Positions 1-6,883 of a DNA stretch of 42,549 nucleotides are shown in pieces. The position numbers and the translations under genes are program-made. A model generated the notes under the pieces. That model had not been told where the DNA came from and did not search any database. It saw nothing but the letters and a program-made list of their open reading frames with translations. Positions within the stretch are counted from its first letter, which is position 1. Each line of letters begins with the position of its first letter. The stretch spans positions 1 to 42,549 of the IMG/VR virus record IMGVR_UViG_3300018080_000288, one strand, 5' to 3'. Source of the stretch: a virus.

Positions 1-7
1 CGCCTTG

Positions 8-472
8 CTACCGTGCTATTTCCCGGCCAGGAAGGACCCGCCGGAAATTGTCCGGGCGGACCGCCTCGATCATGTCCGCGATCTCGATCTCGATTTTTTT
101 CTCGCGATCGTTGTCGGACATTTCGAAAAGAAGGTCCATCGCCGCCCGCGATTGCATGACGGCCCGCGAGTTTTGCATGAACCCGACGCGCAAACCTGGA
201 AGAATACATCCTCGACTTTCGCTCGCCCAGTTCCCCGAGTGAATCAAGATGTCCGTCCGATCGGGAACATCCTCGATTTTGAAACAATCCCCCTTCGACG
301 GCGATCGATGTCGCTTGACGTTGTACCGTCCCGGGGGGATGCACGACTCGCCGACCTCGTTTTCTTTCCACGGTCTTTCGATCGTGAAGCCGATCATCGA
401 ACCGTTGATAAAGAGGACGCCGACCGTTTCCCCCGCCCTTGATTCTGTTCGAAGAAGGAAAAGGTAATTCAT
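8..472 (-). CDS. DUF5675 family protein, lysis-associated
   Basis: 154 aa. It shows the DUF5675 pattern: an early VGVLFING strand, a proline-glycine turn IPPGRYNV near residues 47-54, the core LIHSGN near 75-80 and GCILPG near 87-92. DUF5675 proteins are common in phage lysis regions and are usually regarded as endolysin-like or cell-wall-acting, though the catalytic mechanism is not settled. The start overlaps the stop of the upstream gene (ATGA), which suggests translational coupling. The stop codon lies only 8 bases from the left edge, so if the genome is circular this is the last gene before the terminase genes. Family assignment is fairly sure; the lytic activity is inferred. Confidence 0.75.
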   Translation of the reverse strand: MNYLFLLRTESRAGETVGVLFINGSMIGFTIERPWKENEVGESCIPPGRYNVKRHRSPSKGDCFKIEDVPDRTDILIHSGNWASESRGCILPGLRVGFMQNSRAVMQSRAAMDLLFEMSDNDREKKIEIEIADMIEAVRPDNFRRVLPGREIAR

Positions 473-846
473 GCGCCCGGGTCCCCCTTGTTCATCGCGG
501 CCCGCCGGTCGTGCTTCGCTTTCACAAAGAGGGAAATCCCGTCCCCGATCATCTTGTCGATCTCCCAGGATTCGACCTGTTCGATCTCCCCCGTCCTTTT
601 CATGTCGAGGATTATGTTCATCATTTCCCGGATCTCTTGTTCCGTCGCGTATTTCGCGAGGTAAACGAGCATCCGAACCGCTTCCCTCTTCTCCGGTCCC
701 GTCAATTTCCGGTTGAACCGTTGATACGCTTCCGCCGCGAGAAGAATCAAGCGTATGACCCCCGTGATCGACTCCCGGGTCCTCTTCGACCCGAGGCGTT
801 CGAAAAAATCGAAGATCCCGTCAATAAAGTTTTTGAACCATCCCAT
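469..846 (-). CDS. Conserved phage protein upstream of the DUF5675 gene
   Basis: 125 aa. The N-terminal half is amphipathic (FKNFIDGIFDFFERLGS, then VIRLILLAAEAY) and the C-terminal half is charged and helical. There is no clear transmembrane helix and no signal peptide. An AGGAAAGGA ribosome binding site precedes the ATG, and the stop overlaps the DUF5675 start, so the two are probably co-translated. The position next to a lysis-type gene makes a membrane-associated lysis accessory possible, but the sequence does not prove this. Confidence 0.65.
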   Translation of the reverse strand: MGWFKNFIDGIFDFFERLGSKRTRESITGVIRLILLAAEAYQRFNRKLTGPEKREAVRMLVYLAKYATEQEIREMMNIILDMKRTGEIEQVESWEIDKMIGDGISLFVKAKHDRRAAMNKGDPGA

Positions 847-867
847 GATTTCGTTTCCTTTCCTGTT

Positions 868-1032
868 TTAATGACAAGGATAAACGCCATGCGGCCGACA
901 GTTGACACATTCAATCCGGCCGTCCGGCCATCGACAACAATCGCAAATCTCACACGTCGGATAAGGGAAGAACAGTTCCCCGCAAGTACACCCGCCGATG
1001 AAAATTGATAGTGCAACGATCAACCATTTCAT
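868..1032 (-). CDS. Small cysteine-rich lipoprotein
   Basis: 54 aa. A short hydrophobic N-terminus (MKWLIVALSIF) is followed by the lipobox-like IGGC, so the mature protein would begin at Cys15 and carry a lipid. The mature part has seven further cysteines in CxxC-like spacing. The start was placed at the ATG with GGGGGG seven bases upstream rather than at the longer open frame. Phage o-spanins are small lipoproteins, but they are usually proline-rich and not cysteine-rich, so I do not call it a spanin. The disulfide pattern would suit the periplasm. Confidence 0.6.
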   Translation of the reverse strand: MKWLIVALSIFIGGCTCGELFFPYPTCEICDCCRWPDGRIECVNCRPHGVYPCH

Positions 1033-1436
1033 CTTGACCCCCCCTTTCTTTTTACCTCGATTCGCGTTTTGAGTTTCATTCCCTCGACGACATCCTCGAC
1101 ACAATCCGCGGGAAATGCGATCCCCGCGCCGTCGCGGATGTTCTCAATAAACCGATCTTGAGCGTCCGTCGGTTTCTTCCCGGGTCTTTTGACCTCGATC
1201 GCGAGGAAGATCCCGACCTCTTCGACCCCGGCCGCGACAAGGTCCGCGACCTTGACCTTGTAAACCCCGAGGATGTCCGAAATCCCCTCTTGATTTCCGA
1301 ACGGCCCCGGGGAAAACTTCCAATGAAAAACCCCCGTCGCTCGAAGAAGATCCCGGATCGCCTTCACGACATCCGCTTCGAGAACCGCCTCTTTCAATTT
1401 CCCTTTGCGTTTTTTTGCCTTCTTCCATCGCGTCAT
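1029..1436 (-). CDS. VRR-NUC domain nuclease
   Basis: 135 aa. The PD-(D/E)XK core of the VRR-NUC family is visible: GISD with Asp54, then IEVKRPGKKPT with Glu81 and Lys83, followed by a helix with DAQDRFIENI. Stand-alone VRR-NUC proteins in phages are Mg2+-dependent structure-specific endonucleases, probably resolving Holliday junctions or other branched DNA before packaging. The start overlaps the upstream stop (ATGA). Lysine-rich N-terminus. This is one of two PD-(D/E)XK candidates in the left block and the clearer of the two. Confidence 0.88.
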   Translation of the reverse strand: MTRWKKAKKRKGKLKEAVLEADVVKAIRDLLRATGVFHWKFSPGPFGNQEGISDILGVYKVKVADLVAAGVEEVGIFLAIEVKRPGKKPTDAQDRFIENIRDGAGIAFPADCVEDVVEGMKLKTRIEVKRKGGSR

Positions 1437-1741
1437 TTCGCGGGATCCCTCAATCCCATCTTTTCGGCGATCGCATCCGCTTTCTTTTCCTTCTCCGGGT
1501 CGATGATCGGGATCCCGACGGGTTCGAGCGTGATCGCGCTTTCGTTCATGTATACGACCCTGAACGTATATCCCTTTATGATGACCTCTTCGCCGACGGT
1601 GAAAATTGCCCAATGCTTCGGGACCGGGGATCCGTCCGGGCGAAGAAGTTCAATCCGGCCGGGTTCGAGTCCTCCCTCGGGGATGTCAACGGGGACGTTT
1701 AACATTTCAAACTTGTTTTTCTCCGGGTTTAACGCCATCAT
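1433..1741 (-). CDS. Conserved hypothetical phage protein
   Basis: 102 aa, with tandem ATGATG; the upper ATG overlaps the upstream TGA and was taken as the start. The central part reads as beta strands with GEEVIIKGYTFRVVYMNESAITLEPVG, which looks like a small barrel. The C-terminus is a charged helix ending in AEKMGLRDPAK. I do not recognise a named family with certainty. It sits between DUF1643 and VRR-NUC genes in a coupled operon. Confidence 0.7.
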   Translation of the reverse strand: MMALNPEKNKFEMLNVPVDIPEGGLEPGRIELLRPDGSPVPKHWAIFTVGEEVIIKGYTFRVVYMNESAITLEPVGIPIIDPEKEKKADAIAEKMGLRDPAK

Positions 1742-2262
1742 TCCCCCTTTTCGATCGGGACCGGCCGAAGGTCCGCTTTCAGGTAAAGCGGATGCGACGG
1801 GATCCCGTTCTTCGTGAGTTTCAAATAATGCGGGCGTGTGATGTTCTCGCGAATCATTTCTTCCGATGCCGCCTTCGGGATGTTCGCGCCCCATGAACAA
1901 ACGGTCAAGGCCGCGAAGCGACTCCATGATCGTATGACCTGGACATTCAACGGATGATCGATCGCGAGTCCTTGAAAGGCCCGCTTCTTCAAGGCCGTCG
2001 GGTCCGTAGAAACGAGACTGTAAAAATTCAACATGATCATTCCGCCGAACCCCCCATCGAGGGCGTAACGAATACATCGCCGGACCGTCGGGTCCGCTCT
2101 TTCGGCATCCGCAATTGACGGATTCAAGCCGACAAAGGCGATGATCCCCCTTGAGGCATCCCATAAGCGCCACAAAATGAACCGATGAACGCGGTCCCCT
2201 GTAAAGACCGCGCCGCCGGTCCAATAGATCCCGACATCGATTTCCGGGGTCAATGCTTCCAT
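1738..2262 (-). CDS. DUF1643 family protein
   Basis: 174 aa. Diagnostic DUF1643 features are present in order: RFILWRLWD, AFVGLNPSIADAERADPTVRRCIRYA, FGGMIMLNFYSLVSTDP, then CSWGANI and the C-terminal LTKNGIPSHPLYLKADLRP. The biochemical role of the family is unknown; members occur in bacteria and phages as about 150-200 aa proteins, so this copy is full length. The start follows directly after the stop of the 63-aa gene at 2263. Confidence 0.88.
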   Translation of the reverse strand: MEALTPEIDVGIYWTGGAVFTGDRVHRFILWRLWDASRGIIAFVGLNPSIADAERADPTVRRCIRYALDGGFGGMIMLNFYSLVSTDPTALKKRAFQGLAIDHPLNVQVIRSWSRFAALTVCSWGANIPKAASEEMIRENITRPHYLKLTKNGIPSHPLYLKADLRPVPIEKGE

Positions 2263-2454
2263 TTATCCCATGTCCTCGACGCCGCCTTCGCTTTTCAGTT
2301 CCTTGACGATCTCCCGGATCCCGATATACGCGAGCGTGTCTTCCTCTTCACGCGGCGTGATCCGGGTCACTTCCGCCGGGTCCTCGGTGATCCCGAGTTT
2401 CTTCCGGGCGATTTCGTCGATCTTGTTTACGAGTTCGAGTTCGTATCCTGTCAT
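2263..2454 (-). CDS. Small hypothetical protein
   Basis: 63 aa, acidic, mostly helical (YELELVNKIDEIARKKLGI). A GAGG motif sits upstream of the ATG. The start region overlaps the 3' end of the longer frame at 2348-2677. No family recognised. Confidence 0.5.
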   Translation of the reverse strand: MTGYELELVNKIDEIARKKLGITEDPAEVTRITPREEEDTLAYIGIREIVKELKSEGGVEDMG

Positions 2455-2677
2455 CTTCGCGCCTCGCTTTCATTTCCTTCGTGATGAAGTCGTTCACGTC
2501 CTCCAAACACGACACATTGAAAACCGTATTCGCCGCCGGGAAAAAACAGTATTGACGCCATCGGCCGAACCACTTCACTTGACCGAGGATGTCGCCCCGT
2601 CGGTTGATACAGTTCCATTTTTTCGTTCTTTCGGTTCGATGTATCTCGACAAACTCAAAATATCGATAAGATGACAT
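2348..2677 (-). CDS. Conserved small phage protein (KW-x-G-x-WRQY-x-FFP type)
   Basis: 109 aa. The N-terminal 75 residues match a pattern frequent in phage hypotheticals: YRYFEFVEI, a basic linker, ILGQVKWFGRWRQYCFFP and FNVSCLEDVNDFI. Function unknown. The last 30 or so residues are arginine-rich and overlap the next gene by 107 bases in another frame, so that tail may add little. AAAGGGGAAGACG precedes the ATG. Confidence 0.72.
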   Translation of the reverse strand: MSSYRYFEFVEIHRTERTKKWNCINRRGDILGQVKWFGRWRQYCFFPAANTVFNVSCLEDVNDFITKEMKARREDDRIRTRTRKQDRRNRPEETRDHRGPGGSDPDHAA

Positions 2678-2705
2678 CGTCTTCCCCTTTCCGGCGTCCG
2701 GGCGG

Positions 2706-2969
2706 TCAATCCTTCTTCGGGCGGATCTCCGTCACCTTGGAAGGCGACTTCTTCCGCGCCTTCTTCTTCGGTTTTTCCTTCCCTGCGAGGTCGCCCGCGG
2801 CCCCGTCGTCGCTTTCGTCAAGGCCCGCATATCCCTTCAAGGTTTCCTCGACTTCCGCGATCGGATAACACGCGAGTTTGATAAAAAGGCGTCGCGTGAT
2901 CTTCGCGACGGTCCCGACCGGTTCATTTGCTTCGTCCGCGGTCTTCGAAACGAGTCGTTGAACGTTCAT
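2706..2969 (-). CDS. Hypothetical protein with lysine-rich tail
   Basis: 87 aa. A helical N-terminus (VQRLVSKTADEANEPVGTVAKITRRLFIKL) is followed by an acidic stretch and then a run of lysines (EKPKKKARKKS). The basic tail could bind DNA or RNA. The start overlaps the upstream stop (ATGA). No family recognised. Confidence 0.65.
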   Translation of the reverse strand: MNVQRLVSKTADEANEPVGTVAKITRRLFIKLACYPIAEVEETLKGYAGLDESDDGAAGDLAGKEKPKKKARKKSPSKVTEIRPKKD

Positions 2970-3292
2970 TGTTTCAGTCCTCCGTTTCCTTCGTGACGTT
3001 TGAGTCCTATCTTCTGGATACAGTCCAGAAGCCCATACAAAGCGAATTGAAGAAGGGTCACTCGATAGATTTCTTTCGAGCGGCTTTCATCGACGACGAC
3101 CTCTTCCCCCGGGGGTCCGAGTCCGCCCGAAATCTCGTTGATCCCTTGACGATAATGTTCGGCCAATGCCGCGACCGAGTTCGGATCGTTGCATTCGACC
3201 ATTTCGAGACATAGTTTCATGAGTTCGTCGCGGTCCTCCTGGACCTTGCGAAAAAATCCCGGGTCCTGTTCAAAGGGCGGTTCGTTCTTCAT
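2966..3292 (-). CDS. Hypothetical protein
   Basis: 108 aa, helical, with two cysteines in CLEMVEC. Overlaps the upstream gene by 23 bases and the downstream gene by ATGA. No family recognised; it belongs to a run of small accessory genes. Confidence 0.6.
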   Translation of the reverse strand: MKNEPPFEQDPGFFRKVQEDRDELMKLCLEMVECNDPNSVAALAEHYRQGINEISGGLGPPGEEVVVDESRSKEIYRVTLLQFALYGLLDCIQKIGLKRHEGNGGLKQ

Positions 3293-3515
3293 CGGGCGTG
3301 TCCCTCCATTGAATGACGAAATCGTTTGTCTCGAAGTCGTTGAACCGTGTAATGATCCCGCGCTTGACGCCTTGAAATATCAAGGTCCCCTCGACGGGGA
3401 TCCCGGCGTCCTTGCATTTCGCGAGACATTCCATTTCAAACATTTCCGCGCATCTTATTTGTTCAATTTCGTGCTTCGTGAATCGGACTTCGATCGTTGC
3501 GGGTTCGTGTTCCAT
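3270..3515 (-). CDS. Hypothetical protein
   Basis: 81 aa. Three cysteines (IRCAEMFEMECLAKCKDAG), then a beta-rich C-terminal half with TLIFQGVKRGIITRFNDFETNDFVIQW. AAGGGGAAGGC upstream of ATG supports the start. Function unknown. Confidence 0.62.
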   Translation of the reverse strand: MEHEPATIEVRFTKHEIEQIRCAEMFEMECLAKCKDAGIPVEGTLIFQGVKRGIITRFNDFETNDFVIQWRDTPDEERTAL

Positions 3516-3537
3516 GCCTTCCCCTTCATGTTCGGTG

Positions 3538-3714
3538 TTAATCCTCGGGGATCGCCTCGAACTCTTCGTCGGTCATGTCGAACCGTTTAAACTGAACTTC
3601 AAGGACTTCCCCCTCTTCAAGACAATCGAGGGAAACAAGGTTCTCGATCATGTCCGGGGCGACGACCCAGGCGTCAACCGTATCGTCGAAATAGAAGAGT
3701 CGGGGTTTTTTCAT
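3538..3714 (-). CDS. Small acidic hypothetical protein
   Basis: 58 aa, very acidic (MKKPRLFYFDDTVDAW...DMTDEEFEAIPED). I chose the inner ATG at 3712-3714 because AAAGGAAG lies just upstream, while the longer frame starting at 3798 has no well-placed ribosome binding site. Small acidic phage proteins sometimes mimic DNA, but there is no specific evidence here. Confidence 0.6.
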   Translation of the reverse strand: MKKPRLFYFDDTVDAWVVAPDMIENLVSLDCLEEGEVLEVQFKRFDMTDEEFEAIPED

Positions 3715-3819
3715 CCGCTTCCTTTCCCCCGGGTCCGGTGAAAATGTCCCGGGTCCTTTTTCGGGTTTAGGAACTTGAAGATCGGCCGGATCTTCCATCC
3801 GCGGACCGTGAGCGCCCTT

Positions 3820-4179
3820 TCAATGCGTCGTCGGACTCGACGGATCCTCTTCTTCATCTTCATCGATTATCATCCCGTTTAACATATCGATCCGGTCCCA
3901 TGCGATCTTTAACTTGTTGATCAATTCGAGTTGAATCCGGCGGTTTTCGGCGTCGGTCGCTTCGAGTTTTCGAATCCAATCTTGATAACGGTGAATCTTG
4001 ACGATCAATTGAGCGTTGAAGGTCCGAAGGCGATGATTTTCTTCCTCGACCTCTTCATACTTCGCCCGGACCCTTCGAACAAGACTCAAAATCGAATGAA
4101 GACTCGTTCCGTCCTCGAAAGGATTTCGGAGGAAATTCGACCGCGGCTCGCCGGGTCGCCGCTTTCGGAATTTAACCAT
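3820..4179 (-). CDS. Coiled-coil protein
   Basis: 119 aa. A basic N-terminus (MVKFRKRRPGEPRSNF) is followed by a long coiled coil from about residue 25 to 95 and an acidic tail (IIDEDEEEDPSS). GGGGGAACG precedes the ATG. Overlaps the 3' end of the nuclease-like gene by 94 bases. Looks like a small DNA-binding or scaffolding coiled-coil protein; no family recognised. Confidence 0.65.
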   Translation of the reverse strand: MVKFRKRRPGEPRSNFLRNPFEDGTSLHSILSLVRRVRAKYEEVEEENHRLRTFNAQLIVKIHRYQDWIRKLEATDAENRRIQLELINKLKIAWDRIDMLNGMIIDEDEEEDPSSPTTH

Positions 4180-4718
4180 TCGTTCCCCCTGTCCCTGTTC
4201 AAAAGTTTGAATCGATCGTAAAGAAAACAAGGTCGCTTTTTGCCGGGGAGCGTGAGAAGGTTCGCCCGCCGGATCGCGTCGTTCCCGAAGGCGTATCCCC
4301 TGTAATGAAGGACGACTCGATCGGGACAATATTCGAACCTGAAAAGAACGTATATGTCGCATCGCTTTTCCGGGTTTGCCTTGTCTTCCGGGATCAAGAG
4401 GTCCGGGTCCCTGTTATCCCTCGCCTTGACATCGATCGTGTACCCGTCCGGCGTCGTGAAGTCTTCTTTTCGAATCTTCCCGATCGCGGGGTCGAAGGGA
4501 AGGCCGGAAATCCTCGAAAAGATCACTTCCCCGGCGACCCCTTGCGCGTGTAATTCGACCTCGTTCCCGCCTTCCGCATAACAGGTTTCCGGGATCCCGT
4601 TTTCCTCTACCCATTGACAACGAGCGGCCCCGATTTCCCTCGCCTTGATCATGCTCGCCCGGGACAAGGCCCATGCTCGCCCGGGCGGGATCTCATTCAA
4701 AGAATCAAACAATCGCAT
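4086..4718 (-). CDS. Putative PD-(D/E)XK nuclease-like protein
   Basis: 210 aa. The middle of the protein reads like a restriction-endonuclease fold: GVAGEVIFSRISG with Glu64, then DGYTIDVKAR with Asp96 and Lys98, followed by a strand CDIYVLFRFE and a glycine turn RGYAFG. Glu, Asp and Lys in this order fit the E...D-x-K pattern of the superfamily, but I cannot name the subfamily. The last 30 residues overlap the next gene and may be dispensable. AGGGGGACCT precedes the ATG. Confidence 0.68.
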   Translation of the reverse strand: MRLFDSLNEIPPGRAWALSRASMIKAREIGAARCQWVEENGIPETCYAEGGNEVELHAQGVAGEVIFSRISGLPFDPAIGKIRKEDFTTPDGYTIDVKARDNRDPDLLIPEDKANPEKRCDIYVLFRFEYCPDRVVLHYRGYAFGNDAIRRANLLTLPGKKRPCFLYDRFKLLNRDRGNEWLNSESGDPASRGRISSEILSRTERVFIRF

Positions 4719-4726
4719 AGGTCCCC

Positions 4727-5197
4727 CTATTGCTCGACGGAAACGATCGAGGGAACAGAACAGGGACCGAGGCGTCCGACGGCCATCTTGAAAAATTCAT
4801 ATCTCGGGACGGGAACGTCAACGTCGTCAACCTTGTATGTCGCCGGTCCCCATTTGACCCTGATCGGAGCGCCCTTTTCGACGACGTACCATCCCCGTTG
4901 ACGAAGCGCGTCACGGACTCCCGGCGGGGTCGCCGGTCCGACAACGAGAATCGGATCACTCGGTTCCGACAACCCGCTTCGATTGTGCGCCGCGACGGAC
5001 TCGACCGCGAGTTGAAATTGTTCGCCGGTATCGATGAACGGTTCAATGTCAACGATACAGTCAACAACGTCCGGGGTCCCGTCGTCCAGGTCGCAAACCC
5101 CGAAGAACAAGTCGATCTTGATCCATTCATCCGCCGTTACAAACATCGGGATCGCCAGGATCGCAAGAATCAATAGAATCGCCGTTCGCTTCTTCAT
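4727..5197 (-). CDS. Exported protein with Fn3-like segment
   Basis: 156 aa. A classic signal peptide (MKKRTAILLILAILAIPMFVTADE) would be cut after TA or ADE, so the protein is exported through Sec. Mature residues about 55-85 (QLAVESVAAHNRSGLSEPSDPILV) look like the final strands of a fibronectin type III domain. Three cysteines could form disulfides in the periplasm. GGAGGAAAAACGAA precedes the ATG. Exported proteins outside the lysis set are unusual for a lytic phage and could alter the envelope of the infected cell; this is inference. Confidence 0.7.
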   Translation of the reverse strand: MKKRTAILLILAILAIPMFVTADEWIKIDLFFGVCDLDDGTPDVVDCIVDIEPFIDTGEQFQLAVESVAAHNRSGLSEPSDPILVVGPATPPGVRDALRQRGWYVVEKGAPIRVKWGPATYKVDDVDVPVPRYEFFKMAVGRLGPCSVPSIVSVEQ

Positions 5198-5438
5198 TTC
5201 GTTTTTCCTCCATGATCGCATTTAGTTTTTTCTGGCAGGTGAACGCGAGGCCGTCAATCGCTTCCCGTTCTGCGTCCGTCTTTGCCTTGTTCCGTTCGTT
5301 TTGAAGAAGGTTCAAGAGGGATTGAAGGCGTCCTTCTTCGGATCTCCCGTGAAGTTTGCCTTGAGGCTTTTTGAAGGGGCGGGGGTTCAAGAGGATGTTT
5401 TCCTCGGGGACCGTTCTTCCTTTCCAGGGATGACGCAT
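5127..5438 (-). CDS. Hypothetical helical protein overlapping a membrane-protein frame
   Basis: 103 aa. Residues about 35-75 form a good amphipathic helix pair (RLQSLLNLLQNERNKAKTDAEREAIDGLAFTCQKKLNAI). The ATG at 5436-5438 has a weak GGGAG 11-13 bases upstream. It overlaps two neighbours out of frame: the transmembrane frame at 5254-5547 and the start of the exported protein. Could be a separate small protein or the continuation of the transmembrane frame through a +1 shift. Confidence 0.5.
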   Translation of the reverse strand: MRHPWKGRTVPEENILLNPRPFKKPQGKLHGRSEEGRLQSLLNLLQNERNKAKTDAEREAIDGLAFTCQKKLNAIMEEKRNEEANGDSIDSCDPGDPDVCNGG

Positions 5439-5547
5439 ACGCTTTGTTCTCCCGTTCGTCCCGCATCTTCGAGGCGACAAGAATCGCCCATATCATAAGA
5501 CCGGCCGCGGCGAAGATCAGGATCACCAAAAAGGTTAAAGGGTTCAT
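5254..5547 (-). CDS. Single-pass membrane protein
   Basis: 97 aa. N-terminal transmembrane helix (MNPLTFLVILIFAAAGLMIWAILVAS) followed by a charged stretch; the last 60 residues are low-complexity and overlap another frame by 185 bases. Start strongly supported by GGAGG and by ATGA coupling to the portal-like membrane gene upstream. The arrangement (membrane anchor plus overlapping helical frame) recalls i-spanin organisation, but there is no lipobox in the second frame. Confidence 0.55.
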   Translation of the reverse strand: MNPLTFLVILIFAAAGLMIWAILVASKMRDERENKAYASSLERKNGPRGKHPLEPPPLQKASRQTSREIRRRTPSIPLEPSSKRTEQGKDGRRTGSD

Positions 5548-6143
5548 TCCTTCGGTTCCTCCGTTTGTTTGCGATCGGGGACCGCATAGAGTTTGAACGA
5601 GTCCGACCCGTCCGGCCGGGATCGCCGGGGCGTCGTCCCCGCGTTGAAAATCAATCGGATCTGATCACAAGGACCCGGCCGCGAGGATCCTCGACAAAGC
5701 GGGGATCCGCCGGATCCGGTGTTCATGAGGGTTCGGGTCGCCTTCCCGATGGTTTCGGGATCGAGGCCGATCGTCTTGTTCATTGATTCGAGAATCTTTT
5801 TCGTGAATTCATCGAAGTTCCCATCGCTCGAAAAATTGACCGGCTCGCCGTCCTTCAAATACTCAATGTCGCCCGGTTGAAGGTCTTCGTCCTTCTTCCT
5901 CGGGTCGATTGCTTCCATCCCATAGGGAAGGCCGCGCATTTGTCCAGGTCGCCGGGGCGGGCTGAAATGATAGGCGACCGGCCGTCCCTCTTCCTCTTCG
6001 TCCTTGTTCTCCCTCTTTCGGCCGAACATCCCCATGATCCCGCCGACGATGAATAGAATCACAAGGACAGTCCCGAGGGAGAACCCGTCGAGGGCGTTCA
6101 CGATAAAGAGGACGACCGCGGCGTCAACGATGAATCGGATCAT
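5544..6143 (-). CDS. Membrane-anchored protein with truncated portal-like domain
   Basis: 199 aa. Two hydrophobic helices (about residues 3-18 and 23-40) are followed by a cytoplasmic linker (GRKRENKDEEEE). Residues about 53-74 (GRPVAYHFSPPRRPGQMRGLP) match the conserved portal segment at residues 243-262 of this phage's own portal, which reads GRPMVFHFFPRLRPGQSRGIP. Residues about 89-130 (QPGDIEYLKDGEPVNFSS, then FDEFTKKILESMNKTIGLDPETI) match portal residues about 317-366 (EPGAIEYLAGGQKITFSD...FNSFVELVVRSIGAALGLPYELI). About 45 portal residues between the two blocks are missing. The remaining C-terminal tail has no portal match. GGGGG precedes the ATG. This is not a working portal; a decoy, exclusion or assembly-interfering role is inferred. 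Confidence 0.72.
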   Translation of the reverse strand: MIRFIVDAAVVLFIVNALDGFSLGTVLVILFIVGGIMGMFGRKRENKDEEEEGRPVAYHFSPPRRPGQMRGLPYGMEAIDPRKKDEDLQPGDIEYLKDGEPVNFSSDGNFDEFTKKILESMNKTIGLDPETIGKATRTLMNTGSGGSPLCRGSSRPGPCDQIRLIFNAGTTPRRSRPDGSDSFKLYAVPDRKQTEEPKE

Positions 6144-6169
6144 GTCGATCCCCCTTTCAGTTCTTCGCT

Positions 6170-6880
6170 TTATGCGAGGATCTTCTTTGTTACGACGTTC
6201 CCTTCTAACCATTCTTTGATTCGCTTGATCGCCTCGATCTTCCATCTTCCGCCGTCCGACTCTATCAAGCGACAAACGATTTCGCTTCCGGCCCCTTGTT
6301 GCATACGGAAGACGAAGGTTGATTCCGGTTGCTCGATTTCCGGGAAGGTTCGGAACGGTTTCAAAGTGACCGGGTTCGGGACCTTCACGTTCTCGACCTT
6401 CGCGATCCCTGCCCTTGCCGTTGTCTCTTGACTGATCCCGTCGTCGGCGATCGACAAGGTTGATTCGGCCCGGAGGTTGCTCAAGAGGCGAAGCAAGGAC
6501 TCGCGGTCCTCGGTTTCGACGAAATTCGATTGAAGCATAATGATGAAGTCTTCAACGGGAAGCGCCCGCAGTTCGAAAGAAGACGCGATCGCTTCGAGAT
6601 ATGTCGGTCGTTGAAGAAAGGACCCCTTTAATTGACCGCGGACCGTGACCAAACACGGATTTACGATATGAACGAAGGAGTTTTCGTCGAATCCGCTTTC
6701 TCCCATTTCAAGATAATCGCAAAGCGAGGACAAGGTCGAAACGCGGACGAACTCCGGTTCGGGATCCTCGACCGGAGAAAGGCCGCTCCCGAGTGTGTGA
6801 TACTTGCGGCCGTCGATCGTGATGATCGCTTCCGGCTTTTCCTTCCGCTCGAAAATCAATTCAAGTGCATCTCTCAACAT
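6170..6880 (-). CDS. Conserved phage protein of the replication region
   Basis: 236 aa. The sequence follows a pattern I associate with a widespread phage family: an N-terminal AIITIDGRKYH strand, VRVSTLSSLCDYL, a conserved FIIMLQSNFVETEDRESLLRLLSNL block near residues 115-137, then DDGISQE and NPVTLKPFRTFPEIEQPESTFVFR near 170-195, ending with ESDGGRWKIEAIKRIKEWL. Such genes usually sit beside the gene type found next to it at 6884 and near recombination functions. DUF2303 is a possible but unconfirmed relative. Function unknown. Confidence 0.78.
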   Translation of the reverse strand: MLRDALELIFERKEKPEAIITIDGRKYHTLGSGLSPVEDPEPEFVRVSTLSSLCDYLEMGESGFDENSFVHIVNPCLVTVRGQLKGSFLQRPTYLEAIASSFELRALPVEDFIIMLQSNFVETEDRESLLRLLSNLRAESTLSIADDGISQETTARAGIAKVENVKVPNPVTLKPFRTFPEIEQPESTFVFRMQQGAGSEIVCRLIESDGGRWKIEAIKRIKEWLEGNVVTKKILA

Positions 6881-6883
6881 GGA

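Noticed and set aside
5-442. Long plus-strand open frames across the window
   Set aside because: They mirror minus-strand genes, lack ribosome binding sites and have arginine/proline-rich, non-family sequences. No plus-strand gene is supported.
1662-1672. GGTTCGAGTCC, like a tRNA T-loop
   Set aside because: Flanking bases do not form a T-stem or acceptor stem, and the site lies inside a well-supported coding frame on the other strand.
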